64,000 nt of DNA, taken from the NCBI GenBank assembly GCA_965371805.1, contig CBDUZW010000012.1:29911-93910 (forward strand), in the 5' to 3' direction. The position numbers and the translations under genes are program-made. The notes beneath the pieces are model-generated. The model searched no databases. It saw only the letters and a program-made list of their open reading frames with translations, and was not told where the DNA came from. Each line of letters starts with the position of its first letter. Positions within the stretch are counted from its first letter, which is position 1. Positions 35,427-44,840 of this stretch are shown piece after piece. Source of the stretch: JAOZTV01 sp965371805 (GTDB lineage Bacteria > Acidobacteriota > Aminicenantia > UBA2199).

Positions 35427-37247
35427 ATGCTAAAAGAGAATAGTCTTCTCATACATATTAAGCCATATATAAAAAGACTTGTTTTGGCTGTCTTTTTTAT
35501 GATATTAGTAGCGTTTTTCACTACATGTTTAGCTTTTTTGATTCAATATATAATTGATGAATTAGTAACACAAACTTCCACTGATTCAATCCAGTCAAAA
35601 ATACTGGATTCAGAAACTGATAGTATTAAAAACTTTGTTATCACTTTTTTAAATTTGAATAAAGGTGATATGAAAACATTCTTACCCATAATGCTATTTG
35701 TTGTATTTCTTGGACAATCTATTTTTACTTTTCTTTCATTATATTTAATGAAAACACTGGGTTTAAAAGTTGTTAGGAATATTCGAGACATGGTCTATAA
35801 GAACCTTATAAATCAATCTATTGATTTTTTAAATAAAGCAAAAACTGGAGACCTTGTCTCACGAATTTCAAATGATATAGAAAAGATTAAATTTGCAGTT
35901 TCTGAAACTCTTGCGGTTTATGTAAGAGAGGTATTCACATTTATTGCATTATTGATTGTCGTCTTTTATCAGGATTGGTTTATGGCTCTTATTTCTTTTA
36001 TCATTGCACCTATTGCAGGATTTTTAATGGTTACTTTTGGCAAAAAAGTCAAGAAAAGAGGAATCCAGTCACAGGAAGTCATTGGCGGAATTGCAAGTTA
36101 TCTGACAGAAACTGTTTCAGGAAATAAGGTTGTGAAAGCATATAATATGGAAGATTTCGAGATTAAAAAATTTTCAAAGCTAAATGAACACCACTATAAG
36201 ATAAATTCCAAAATTGCTTTTGTTTATTCGATCACTTCCCCAATTATGAATATTATTGGCGGTATAATAGCAGCTCTTATTTTTCTTATCGGAATGAATA
36301 GAATTGCATCAGGAATAATAACTCCTGGACAATTTATGTCGTTTTTGACTGCATTATTTCTTCTTTATAATCCTTTAAAGAGACTATCTCAAGCAAATAA
36401 TGACTACCAGCAGGGAAGTTCAGGATATGAGAGAATACTTGAAATACTTAAATCAAAAAATCCTATTGAAGACTCAAAAGATGCAATCGAATTAAGAAAT
36501 GTATTTGGAAAGGTAGAATATAGAGATGTAAACTTTTCATATATAAATACTATACCAGTTATAAAAAACATAAGTTTTAAAGCTGCTTCCGGCGATATGA
36601 TAGCTCTTGTTGGAGCAAGTGGAAGTGGCAAAACGACGATTATAAATCTTTTGCTTAGATTCTATGATAAAAAATCAGGAAAAATACTTATTGATGATAA
36701 TGAAATAAAAGACATTTCAATTAAATCTCTCAGAGATTCAATAAGTCTTGTAACGCAGGACGTATTCTTATTTAATGATACAATTTATAATAATATTACT
36801 TATGGAAGTAAAGACTTTTCCTTAGATGATGTAAAAAGAGTAACTGAAATTGCAAGAGCTACAGAATTTATTGATAAACTCCCAAATAAATTCGATACAT
36901 TTGTTGGTGAAAGAGGTGTTTATCTTTCAAACGGTCAGAGGCAGAGAATATCTATTGCAAGAGCTATTCTGAAAAAACCTTCCATTCTGATTTTTGATGA
37001 AGCAACTTCAGCGCTAGATACTGAATCAGAGAAATTAATCCAAGAAGCAATGATTGATATAATGAGGGGTCGGACCTCTTTTGTTATCGCTCATAGACTT
37101 TCTACAATTATTGAAGCTGATCAGATTTTAGTTATTGAAGATGGAGAAATAAAAGAAAACGGTAGCCATAAAGAACTATTGAAAAAACGCTCAATATATT
37201 ACTCTTTATACAATTTGCAATTTCCTGATATGAATATTATAATGTAA
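35427..37247 (+). CDS. ABC transporter, MsbA/exporter type (fused TM and ATPase)
   Basis: A 606-residue half-transporter. Six transmembrane helices in residues about 15-310, then the ATPase: Walker A GASGSGKTT (about 394-402), Q-loop VTQDVFL, a signature LSNGQRQR (Gly to Asn variant of LSGGQ), Walker B ILIFDEATSAL and switch AHRLST. It resembles MsbA-type lipid A flippases and multidrug exporters; its place behind pssA makes a lipid substrate plausible but unproven. It probably works as a homodimer in the inner membrane. No strong ribosome binding site precedes the ATG. Confidence 0.9.
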   Translation: MLKENSLLIHIKPYIKRLVLAVFFMILVAFFTTCLAFLIQYIIDELVTQTSTDSIQSKILDSETDSIKNFVITFLNLNKGDMKTFLPIMLFVVFLGQSIFTFLSLYLMKTLGLKVVRNIRDMVYKNLINQSIDFLNKAKTGDLVSRISNDIEKIKFAVSETLAVYVREVFTFIALLIVVFYQDWFMALISFIIAPIAGFLMVTFGKKVKKRGIQSQEVIGGIASYLTETVSGNKVVKAYNMEDFEIKKFSKLNEHHYKINSKIAFVYSITSPIMNIIGGIIAALIFLIGMNRIASGIITPGQFMSFLTALFLLYNPLKRLSQANNDYQQGSSGYERILEILKSKNPIEDSKDAIELRNVFGKVEYRDVNFSYINTIPVIKNISFKAASGDMIALVGASGSGKTTIINLLLRFYDKKSGKILIDDNEIKDISIKSLRDSISLVTQDVFLFNDTIYNNITYGSKDFSLDDVKRVTEIARATEFIDKLPNKFDTFVGERGVYLSNGQRQRISIARAILKKPSILIFDEATSALDTESEKLIQEAMIDIMRGRTSFVIAHRLSTIIEADQILVIEDGEIKENGSHKELLKKRSIYYSLYNLQFPDMNIIM

Positions 37248-37249
37248 TT

Positions 37250-38134
37250 ATGAAAAGTATGACTGGTTTTTCACAAGGTAGATTTGAATTTGATAATATT
37301 TCTTTAAACATAATTATAAAAACTTTAAATCACAGGTTTCTTGATATATCTATTAAAGGAACAGGAGTAACTCCTATAACTGACAAAATAGTAAGAACAA
37401 TTATTAAAGATAATATTATAAGAGGAAAAATTGAGGTATCATTTGATCTTTTTGAATCTGATCCCAAAAACTGGGATATTCAGTTTAATGATTTCCTTCT
37501 TGAAGAGATATTAAATAAGGTTCTCCGCTTCAAGAAAAAATATAAAGAAAACCTGACTCTATCCCTTGAATCTTTTCTAAAAATCCCATCTATATTTTAT
37601 CTTGATCAAAAATATGATGAATTCTCAGATGAAAAAAAAATAAAAATAACCGAGTCAATTAATACAGTTCTTACAGGCCTTTTACAGAGTCGAGAAGAGG
37701 AAGGTAATTTTATTCAAACCGATCTTCTAAATAGTCTGGATATAATTAAAAAACAAATCCAGCTTATTGAATCTGCTCAGAAGGACATTGAGGATAATCT
37801 TTTTATTAAATATAAGGAAAAAATAAAAAGATTCATTTCAGATACTGAGATAGACGAACGAAGACTGATACAGGAAGCTGCAATATCAGCTGATAAAAGT
37901 TGCATAGGAGAAGAGATACAAAGACTAAATTCACATTCTTCAAGGTTAGAAGACTTAATAAATAATAAAAATTTAAAATCAAAAGGTAAAGAATCCGATT
38001 TTTTAGCACAGGAAATGCAAAGAGAGACCCATACAATTTCAGCAAAAACAGCATCAATGGAAATCCACAGCCAGGTTCTAAAAATAAGAAGAGAAATAGA
38101 AAAAATTAAACAGCAGGTACAAAACATTGAATAA
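37250..38134 (+). CDS. yicC: YicC-family endoribonuclease-like protein
   Basis: A 294-residue YicC protein: MKSMTGFSQGRFE at the N-terminus, NHRFLDISIK, and the C-terminal KGKESDFLAQEMQRETHTI and SAKTASMEI region, all family hallmarks. YicC is an endoribonuclease reported to affect sRNA turnover. The order yicC-remA-gmk is the same as in many Firmicutes and deltaproteobacteria. The start is two bases after the ABC gene stop, with no clear Shine-Dalgarno, so reinitiation is likely; its end overlaps remA by eight bases. Confidence 0.92.
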   Translation: MKSMTGFSQGRFEFDNISLNIIIKTLNHRFLDISIKGTGVTPITDKIVRTIIKDNIIRGKIEVSFDLFESDPKNWDIQFNDFLLEEILNKVLRFKKKYKENLTLSLESFLKIPSIFYLDQKYDEFSDEKKIKITESINTVLTGLLQSREEEGNFIQTDLLNSLDIIKKQIQLIESAQKDIEDNLFIKYKEKIKRFISDTEIDERRLIQEAAISADKSCIGEEIQRLNSHSSRLEDLINNKNLKSKGKESDFLAQEMQRETHTISAKTASMEIHSQVLKIRREIEKIKQQVQNIE

Positions 38135-38381
38135 GACTCTTTTAAATATAGGTTTTGGAAATTCTGTCACAAAAAGTGAGGTAACAGCAATTGTTCAACC
38201 AAACTCTGCACCAATAAAACGTTTTATTAAAAAAAAAAAAGAAGATTGTATGCTAATTGATTCAACAATGGGGAAAAAATTGAGAGCAGTAATAGTACTC
38301 TCATCTGGGTTTATTGTTCTATCAGCTATTTCTGCAGTGGTTGTACAGGCAAGATTTGAAGAAAACAAACAGAATAAGTAA
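38127..38381 (+). CDS. remA: RemA-family DUF370 DNA-binding regulator
   Basis: An 84-residue DUF370 protein. NIGFGNSVTKSEVTAIVQP, SAPIKRFI and MLIDSTMGKKLRAVIVLSSGFIVLSA (in three separate blocks) match the RemA family. In Bacillus RemA is a ring-forming DNA-binding activator of matrix and osmoprotectant genes. The start is TTG, overlapping the yicC stop by eight bases (TTGAATAA). The following gmk ATG comes directly after its stop. Function in this organism is unknown; the family link is clear. Confidence 0.88.
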   Translation: MNKTLLNIGFGNSVTKSEVTAIVQPNSAPIKRFIKKKKEDCMLIDSTMGKKLRAVIVLSSGFIVLSAISAVVVQARFEENKQNK

Positions 38382-39002
38382 ATGAACAATAAAAACAATA
38401 TAATTATAATTTCCGGACCATCAGGAAGTGGTAAATCAACTCTTATAGAAAAGCTACTAAATAAAAATAAAGATCTCAAATTTTCTATCTCACATACAAC
38501 TAGAAATATCCGGGGACATGAACAGAATGGTATTGATTATCATTATGTCAATAAAGAGGATTTCCAATCCATGATTGAAAATAATGAATTTGTTGAATGG
38601 GCAGATGTTTATAATAATTATTACGGAACTAGTTGGGAAGAAGTGACCTCCAAGTCTGAAAATATGGATATTCTAATTCTTGACATTGATATTAATGGTG
38701 CAAAACAGATCAAAGAAAGATTCAAAGATGCGATGCTCATACTAATATCTCCCCCATCGTTAAAAGCATTAAGAACAAGATTAATCAAAAGAAAAAACAA
38801 TGATGAAGAAGATATTAAAACCAGACTGGATATAGCTATATTAGAATTGGAAGAGTATGATATCTATGACTATATCATTATTAATGATAATTTAGAGAAA
38901 TCATTCATTAGACTTAAAAATATTTTGGAAGGATATAGGAATAAAAAACAGTTTGTGGAAAAAGACTTATTAAAAATAATAGAAAACTGGAAAAACATTT
39001 AA
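38382..39002 (+). CDS. gmk: Guanylate kinase
   Basis: A 206-residue guanylate kinase: P-loop G12-PSGSGKS-T20, SISHTTRNIRGHEQNGIDYHYV (GMP-binding region, quoted here as two blocks TTRNIRG and NGIDYHYV), EFVEWADVYNNYYGTSW and ILDIDINGAKQI. It phosphorylates GMP to GDP. The ATG follows the remA stop with no gap; the stop overlaps the next ATG by one base (TAATG). A normal length for the family. Confidence 0.95.
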   Translation: MNNKNNIIIISGPSGSGKSTLIEKLLNKNKDLKFSISHTTRNIRGHEQNGIDYHYVNKEDFQSMIENNEFVEWADVYNNYYGTSWEEVTSKSENMDILILDIDINGAKQIKERFKDAMLILISPPSLKALRTRLIKRKNNDEEDIKTRLDIAILELEEYDIYDYIIINDNLEKSFIRLKNILEGYRNKKQFVEKDLLKIIENWKNI

Positions 39003-39751
39003 TGAGTGCTCAAAATCATCAAAAGGAAGACGCTATAAAAGAACTCCTTCTCTTTTACAAGGAAGTTGGTGCTGGTTTTGTGGAAATAGATAGAAATACT
39101 TTAGAAAAAAAAACAAAAAGGTCAAAAAACATAATTATAGAACATCAAATTAAAAATATTGAACAACCTTCAACAAATATAGATTCATTGCAAAATATCA
39201 ATAATGATATTTCCAATTGTTCTTTATGTCCATTATATAAGACAAAGAACAATTTTGTTCATGGTGAAGGATCTGCAAACCCGGAAATTCTTTTTATTGG
39301 AGAAGGCCCTGGGGAACAAGAAGATAATACTGGCAGACCTTTTGTCGGAGATGCTGGTTCGCTTCTTGATAAGATAATCGAAAAAATGAATTATAGTAGA
39401 GAAACTGTTTATATTACAAATATTGTAAAATGCAGACCACCCGATAACAGAGTTCCTAACAATTCTGAAGTAAAAGCCTGCATTTCTTACTTAAAAAGAC
39501 AAATTGATTTATTAAAACCTAAGATCATAGTTTGTCTTGGAAAAACTGCAACAAACTACCTCCTTGGTAGGGAACTACTTATAACCAAAGTTAGAGGAAC
39601 CAAATTCGAATATAATAATATACCTGTAATCCCTACATTTCATCCATCATATATTCTCCATCAGCGTTCAAAAGAAAATATATCAAAAGCAAAATGGAAT
39701 GTATGGACTGATATGCAGAAAGTCCTTAAACTTTTAAAAAGTAACTCATAG
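39002..39751 (+). CDS. Family-4 uracil-DNA glycosylase (Fe-S type)
   Basis: A 249-residue type-4 UDG. Four cysteines for the [4Fe-4S] cluster are at C73, C76, C144 and C160. Motif A is GEGPGEQED (100-108), with GRPFVGDAG, and the second motif FHPSYIL near residue 214. It removes uracil from DNA. The N-terminal 65 residues form an acidic extension found in many family-4 enzymes. It takes the place where rpoZ or other genes stand in the Firmicutes yicC-remA-gmk-priA cluster. TAATG overlap with gmk. Confidence 0.9.
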   Translation: MSAQNHQKEDAIKELLLFYKEVGAGFVEIDRNTLEKKTKRSKNIIIEHQIKNIEQPSTNIDSLQNINNDISNCSLCPLYKTKNNFVHGEGSANPEILFIGEGPGEQEDNTGRPFVGDAGSLLDKIIEKMNYSRETVYITNIVKCRPPDNRVPNNSEVKACISYLKRQIDLLKPKIIVCLGKTATNYLLGRELLITKVRGTKFEYNNIPVIPTFHPSYILHQRSKENISKAKWNVWTDMQKVLKLLKSNS

Positions 39752-39757
39752 TATAGA

Positions 39758-41623
39758 ATGAAAGTTGTTGTAGCATTATCTCTTAATATTTTTGAAAAAT
39801 TCACATATGAATTTACTGGAAAGCCAGAAGATATTTTTATAGGAATTAGAGTAATTGTTCCTGTCGGGCATATTATTCGTTCAGGATGGATCATTTCATT
39901 GGAATCTGATTATACTGGAAGAACAAGAAAAATTATTGGAATCATAAAGAGTAATTGGAAACCAACTAAGTCTACACTTGATTTTATTAGAAATATTTCT
40001 GAATTATATCTCATGTCTGAAGGAACTCTTTTAGATTATTGTCTACTTCCAGGACATAAATCTCTCAAAGATATTTATCTTGATTTTGAAGGAAAACTGA
40101 AAAGCATATCAAAGTTTTCTTTAAAAGAAATATTAGATTTATCAAAACTCACTCCAGTTTGTTTTGAATATAAAAAAGAACCTGCTCTACAACAGGTAAA
40201 TTTCAGTAATAAAGACCTATTTAATAAACACTATATTTATGGAAAAGCTCGTTTTGATAAATATAATAATATCATAAATAAAACACTTGAAAATGGCAAA
40301 TCTGTATTAATAGTAATTCCTGACAAATTATCAATAGAATACTTCAAAAAAACCTTTCCTAAAATTGATATATATAACTCCACTCAAAAAAAAAGTGTTA
40401 AAGAAATGATTTGGGCAAAGTATTCAACTGGAAAATCAGGAATAATAATCGGAGGATTGTCTGCTCTTTTTCTTCAAATAAACAATTTAGGTTGCATAAT
40501 TTCTGAAAAAGGAAATACATTATATACAAATAAAGGTATATTAAGTGGAAGTGAAGATTTCAAAATACTTTCAATAAAAAAAGCTGCTGCTTTCAACTGT
40601 CCAATTTTTATAGGGACTCCATCTATTGAACTTAAGAATTTTAAAGATAATAAGGAAATAATTACAGAAAATTCCAAGCCAATATCTAATGTGAATGTTA
40701 TGAGAATAAAAAAGAAGTCTAATGACCTATTTTCTGACCTCATACAATTAACAAAAAACTATTTTGCATCCCAAAAAAAAATCCTTATCATATTGAACAA
40801 AAAACAATCGAAAAACATACTTTATTGTGAAAAATGTAAGAAAGCAATAAGATGTCAAAATTGTAATAAGTACATTCAGACAAAAAAAAAGAATATTGAG
40901 AAATGCCCTCATTGTGAGCATAAACTTGATATGATTTGTAAAATATGTGGTAAGAATCTTGATATATTAATTGATGTAAGTATGGATTCAATATTAAAAG
41001 TACTTAAAGACAATGTTACAGAATCTGGTATCTTAAATATCTCTGCTGAAGACACAAAAAATATTTCATTATTAGAAGATAATATTCAAACTAATAAGAT
41101 TATAATCTCAACTCCCTTTATCATAGGTCCATATTTTAAAAATATTTTTGATTCTGTTATTTATTATAAACCTGAGTCGGTTTTTGATATGGATTCATAT
41201 AAAACAGCAGAAAACATATTCACACTTTTATCAGAAATTAAAAATATTTTGAAACCTGAAGGTACTATCGATGTTTTTTCAGTTTATCATTATCACTATG
41301 TATTTAAACTAATAAATGAAGAAAATGAGTTTTTAAACAGAGAGTTAAAATATCGGCAATGGTTTTTCCTACCTCCTTTCTACTCTATTTATGAAATCAC
41401 TGTAAAAGAGAAAACTATAAGAGAACTTGGAAAAGTCATGAGAGATATATACACGAATTATAAGAATGAACTAAATATCAGTACAGTAAGTTTATTGTCA
41501 AGAAAAAAATTGAGAGGAACTTTTAAAGGTATACTGAGAGTGCATACAGTTTCCTCCAAATTAACAGAAACTGGCATGTTAAAAAAACGAAATATATTGA
41601 TAAAGCTTATTTATCCTTCATAA
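39758..41623 (+). CDS. PriA-like primosome protein with degenerate helicase motifs
   Basis: A 621-residue PriA homologue (usual length about 730-800). The N-terminal 3'-DNA-binding domain is recognisable (KVVVALSLNIFEKFTY, IGIRVIVPVG). All eight zinc cysteines remain: C357, C360, C366, C369, C383, C386, C394, C397. The Walker A site, normally GVTGSGKT, is YGKARFDKY (about 161-169), and the DEEH/DEAH Walker B position reads ISEKGN (about 248-253); the helicase cannot be expected to hydrolyse ATP. The flanking NGKSVLIVIPDKLS and the C-terminal RQWFFLPPFYSIYEI (in PriA R..YPPF) confirm homology. The frame is intact, so it is conserved rather than decaying. Similar ATPase-lacking PriA proteins are known from actinobacteria. 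Confidence 0.82.
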   Translation: MKVVVALSLNIFEKFTYEFTGKPEDIFIGIRVIVPVGHIIRSGWIISLESDYTGRTRKIIGIIKSNWKPTKSTLDFIRNISELYLMSEGTLLDYCLLPGHKSLKDIYLDFEGKLKSISKFSLKEILDLSKLTPVCFEYKKEPALQQVNFSNKDLFNKHYIYGKARFDKYNNIINKTLENGKSVLIVIPDKLSIEYFKKTFPKIDIYNSTQKKSVKEMIWAKYSTGKSGIIIGGLSALFLQINNLGCIISEKGNTLYTNKGILSGSEDFKILSIKKAAAFNCPIFIGTPSIELKNFKDNKEIITENSKPISNVNVMRIKKKSNDLFSDLIQLTKNYFASQKKILIILNKKQSKNILYCEKCKKAIRCQNCNKYIQTKKKNIEKCPHCEHKLDMICKICGKNLDILIDVSMDSILKVLKDNVTESGILNISAEDTKNISLLEDNIQTNKIIISTPFIIGPYFKNIFDSVIYYKPESVFDMDSYKTAENIFTLLSEIKNILKPEGTIDVFSVYHYHYVFKLINEENEFLNRELKYRQWFFLPPFYSIYEITVKEKTIRELGKVMRDIYTNYKNELNISTVSLLSRKKLRGTFKGILRVHTVSSKLTETGMLKKRNILIKLIYPS

Positions 41624-41663
41624 TATATTGTAATTATCTATATATTATTGAATTCTGCTTTAT

Positions 41664-42611
41664 TTATTTGATATGATGATATTTTGGTACATCTCCAGGC
41701 ATATAAAGCACTGTGCGGTTTCGTCCACCACTTTTTGCCTGGTACATTGCTTTATCAGCCCGATCTATAAGATCATGATATTCCTGAATCCCGGGCATCG
41801 CTTCAGCAACACCTATACTTACAGTTATAGACATCCTTTCTCCATTTTGCGAAGTAAAGACATGATTTTCAATTAAAATTCTAAGTTTTTCTGCAACATA
41901 ACTAGCTTCTTTAGATCTGTTCTGGCTTATTATTAGCACAAACTCCTCTCCTCCATATCTGCATGCCAGATCGACAGATCTTAAATTTGAGAGAAGCAAC
42001 CTACCCAACTCTGTAAGAATTTTTGAACCGGTTATATGGCCAAAAGAATCATTTACTTTTTTGAAATGGTCAATATCCAAAAAAAGTATAGAAAAAGGCA
42101 AATATTTATGGATATCTGAAAAACGTTGTGTCAACTCTTTTAACATAGATTTACGATTATATAGACTGGTAAGATCATCAATTGTGATCTGTTCATACAG
42201 TTTCTCATTATATTCATTAACATCCAGATCGGCTATTTCAAATCGGAGTACAGTTTGACCTATTTTAATTTTATCTCCATTTTTCAATTGCTCACGTTCT
42301 ATCCGATTACCATTAAGTAAAGTACCATTAGAGCTTTGAAGATCAATTAACATTATAGATGAAGTTGAACATACAAAAAGACAATGCTTTCTGCTAACCG
42401 CATTATCATTCACACAAATTTCAGTACCACTTTCTCTCCCAAGTGCCATAGAAGGTTTTGTTAATCTAAATATTTTCCCAGTATCTACTCCATTCATAAT
42501 AATGAGAGTAGGTATTCTTTTTAGCTCACCGGATTCTGGAATAATTCTATCCAATATCTGCGTACTCCCCCCATCAAATCCGTCTAAATTTCCTCTTTTT
42601 CCATCTGTCAT
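41664..42611 (-). CDS. FHA-GGDEF diguanylate cyclase
   Basis: A 315-residue cytosolic protein. Residues about 33-125 are an FHA phosphothreonine-binding domain (GR at 58-59, SRKH at 73-76, NGT at 95-97). Residues about 140-305 are a GGDEF domain with active-site GGEEF (220-224), DIDHFKKVND and an intact allosteric I-site RSVD (211-214). It should make cyclic di-GMP from two GTP and be product-inhibited; the FHA domain suggests control by Ser/Thr phosphorylation, and a large Ser/Thr kinase is encoded at 57.7 kb. No Shine-Dalgarno before the ATG. It converges with the PriA-like gene. Confidence 0.92.
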   Translation of the reverse strand: MTDGKRGNLDGFDGGSTQILDRIIPESGELKRIPTLIIMNGVDTGKIFRLTKPSMALGRESGTEICVNDNAVSRKHCLFVCSTSSIMLIDLQSSNGTLLNGNRIEREQLKNGDKIKIGQTVLRFEIADLDVNEYNEKLYEQITIDDLTSLYNRKSMLKELTQRFSDIHKYLPFSILFLDIDHFKKVNDSFGHITGSKILTELGRLLLSNLRSVDLACRYGGEEFVLIISQNRSKEASYVAEKLRILIENHVFTSQNGERMSITVSIGVAEAMPGIQEYHDLIDRADKAMYQAKSGGRNRTVLYMPGDVPKYHHIK

Positions 42612-42672
42612 GTTTTTAAGTTATATAATTGTTTTAATTAATTAAATTATTATAAATTAAGATTTAATAAAA

Positions 42673-42699
42673 AAAAGGGGAGTAAGCTACTCCCCTTTT
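42673..42699 (-). terminator. Rho-independent terminator of gdhA
   Basis: A 12-bp stem AAAAGGGGAGTA/TACTCCCCTTTT with a three-base loop, 23 bases after the gdhA stop codon. On the minus strand it is followed by T-rich sequence; the A-run makes it bidirectional. Confidence 0.9.
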
Positions 42700-42722
42700 A
42701 TAATAATTATTTTAAATTGTAT

Positions 42723-44081
42723 CTATACAACACCAGAAGCTAACATAGCTTTTGCTACTTTTGTAAATCCGGCAATGTTTGCACCCAATGGGTAATTACC
42801 TTCTTCACCATACGCTTTTGCAGTTTCATAGGCTGCAGAATGAATATCTTTCATGATATGTTGTAGTTTTGTATCAACTTCTTTTCTAGTCCAGCTGTAT
42901 CTCATACTATTCTGGCTCATTTCAAGTCCTGAAACAGAAACACCACCAGCATTAGCAGCTTTTCCTAGACCATAAAGCATCTTATTATCCATTACAACTT
43001 TAACACCTTCAGGAGTTGTAGGCATATTAGCACCTTCAGAGATAAGTTTTACTCCATTATTTACAAGATTTTGTGCATCTTTTTCATTAATTTCATTCTG
43101 TGTAGCACTTGGGAAAGCTGCATCAGCTTTATGATTCCAAAGAGGGTTATAACCAAGACTTGAATCAATTGCAGTATAAACAGCACTTGAGTATTTGTCA
43201 GCATATTCCTTAATTCTTCCTCTTTTTACATTCTTTAAATCCATAATAAATGCAAGTTTTTCTCTATCGATACCAGCTTCATCAAAAATATATCCAGCTG
43301 AATCTGAAACAGTTACTGGTTTTGCACCAAGATCAAGTAACTTTTCAATTGTATATTGTGAGACATTACCTGAGCCTGATACAAGAGCTGTTTTACCTTC
43401 TAAAGTTTCTCCCTTTGTATTTAGCATTTCTGCTGCAAAATAAACGGATCCATACCCTGTTGCTTCAGGTCTGATCAAACTTCCACCATATTCGATGCCT
43501 TTTCCAGTAAGTACTCCTGTGTGTTCATTTCTTATTTTTTTATAATATCCAAATAGATAACCGATTTCTCTTCCACCTACTCCAATATCTCCAGCAGGAA
43601 CATCAGTATCCGGACCAACATGTCTAAACAATTCTCTCATAAATGCCTGACAGAAACGCATTACTTCATAGTCTGATTTTCCTTTTGGGTTGAAATCACA
43701 ACCACCTTTTCCGCCACCCATTGGAAGAGTTGTTAAGGAGTTCTTAAATACTTGTTCAAAACCAAGAAATTTAATGATTCCAAGATTCACAGATGGATGA
43801 AATCTTAAACCACCTTTATAAGGTCCAATAGCATTATTGAACTGTACACGGAATCCTTTATTAACATGAACAACTCCCTTATCATCTACCCAGGGAACTC
43901 TGAATAAGATTGCTCTATCAGGTTCAACAATCCTATCATAAATACCTGCTTTAACAAACTCTGGATGTCTTTCTACTGTTGGTTCCAAAGTTTCTAAAAC
44001 TTCTTCTACAGCCTGATGAAATTCAATTTCAGCAGGATTTTTGACCTTTACCTTTTCTAATAAATCACTTGTTAATGACAT
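42723..44081 (-). CDS. gdhA: NADP-type glutamate dehydrogenase
   Basis: A 452-residue hexameric glutamate dehydrogenase of the about 450-residue NADP-dependent bacterial class. Seen: NKGFRVQFNNAIGPYKGGLRFHP (blocks QFNNAIGPYKGGLRFHP), LPMGGGKGGCDFNPKG with the catalytic lysine, VPAGDIGVGGREIG, and GSGNVSQYTIEKLL for the nucleotide-binding fold. It interconverts 2-oxoglutarate plus ammonia and glutamate. AAGGAGAT precedes the ATG. A TTGACA (44215-44210 on the minus strand) with a poorer TAAAAA -10 lies upstream. Monocistronic, ended by a strong terminator. Confidence 0.95.
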   Translation of the reverse strand: MSLTSDLLEKVKVKNPAEIEFHQAVEEVLETLEPTVERHPEFVKAGIYDRIVEPDRAILFRVPWVDDKGVVHVNKGFRVQFNNAIGPYKGGLRFHPSVNLGIIKFLGFEQVFKNSLTTLPMGGGKGGCDFNPKGKSDYEVMRFCQAFMRELFRHVGPDTDVPAGDIGVGGREIGYLFGYYKKIRNEHTGVLTGKGIEYGGSLIRPEATGYGSVYFAAEMLNTKGETLEGKTALVSGSGNVSQYTIEKLLDLGAKPVTVSDSAGYIFDEAGIDREKLAFIMDLKNVKRGRIKEYADKYSSAVYTAIDSSLGYNPLWNHKADAAFPSATQNEINEKDAQNLVNNGVKLISEGANMPTTPEGVKVVMDNKMLYGLGKAANAGGVSVSGLEMSQNSMRYSWTRKEVDTKLQHIMKDIHSAAYETAKAYGEEGNYPLGANIAGFTKVAKAMLASGVV

Positions 44082-44247
44082 TTATTTATCTCCTTAAATT
44101 TAAAATTTGACAATTATGTATTATTTTGATTATTTTAGTTGGACTATTTTGATAAATTTTATTTCTAACTATTTTCATTATATTGATTTTTATCAAAAAT
44201 GTGGTAAAATGTCAACTTAAAAACGGATAAAAATTTATTTTAATAAA

Positions 44248-44823
44248 ATGAAAAATAAACTTAAATTAAATCTAAGTAATCGAATAAATTTGTATAGTGA
44301 ACTCGGCGAAGAATTTTCGACTTCAGTTGAAGAAGCAATTTTATTATTAATCAGATCTTTAAAAACCAATAAAATTCTTATATTTGGAAATGGTGGATCA
44401 GCAACTCAATCTTCTCATTTTGCTGCTGAATTAGTTAATAGATTCTATAAAGACCGTCCACCTCTTAATGCAATTGCATTAACTTCTGATATTGCAAACA
44501 TCACTTCTATAGCAAATGATAGTAATTATGATGCTGTTTTCTCAAGACAAATTGAAGCAATTGGAAATAGTGGAGATGTCTCAATAGGAATAACAACAAG
44601 TGGAACATCTAAAAATGTCATTAATGCTTTAATACAATCAAAAAAAAAGGGACTAAAAACAATTGCATTATGTGGAAATAATATAAACCCTCTTGTAGAG
44701 ATTAACACAGACATTATAATCAGTGTTAATACTTCTGATACACCTCTAATACAGGAAATCCACCTGTTTGTACTTCATTTTATAGCGGAACAATTAGAAA
44801 AATTGATATTCAATGGAAGTTGA
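44248..44823 (+). CDS. gmhA: Phosphoheptose isomerase (SIS domain)
   Basis: A 191-residue SIS-domain protein with the GmhA features ILIFGNGGSATQSSHFAAELVNRF (blocks FGNGGSA and SSHFAAELVNRF), LTSDIANITSIANDS and ITTSGTSKNVINAL. It converts sedoheptulose-7-phosphate to D-glycero-manno-heptose-7-phosphate for the LPS core or S-layer glycans. TATTTT stands six bases before the ATG but no good -35 is present; there is no Shine-Dalgarno. It heads a run with a penicillin-binding protein, a TPR protein and a large membrane protein. Confidence 0.9.
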   Translation: MKNKLKLNLSNRINLYSELGEEFSTSVEEAILLLIRSLKTNKILIFGNGGSATQSSHFAAELVNRFYKDRPPLNAIALTSDIANITSIANDSNYDAVFSRQIEAIGNSGDVSIGITTSGTSKNVINALIQSKKKGLKTIALCGNNINPLVEINTDIIISVNTSDTPLIQEIHLFVLHFIAEQLEKLIFNGS

Positions 44824-44840
44824 ATAATGACACCTAAATA

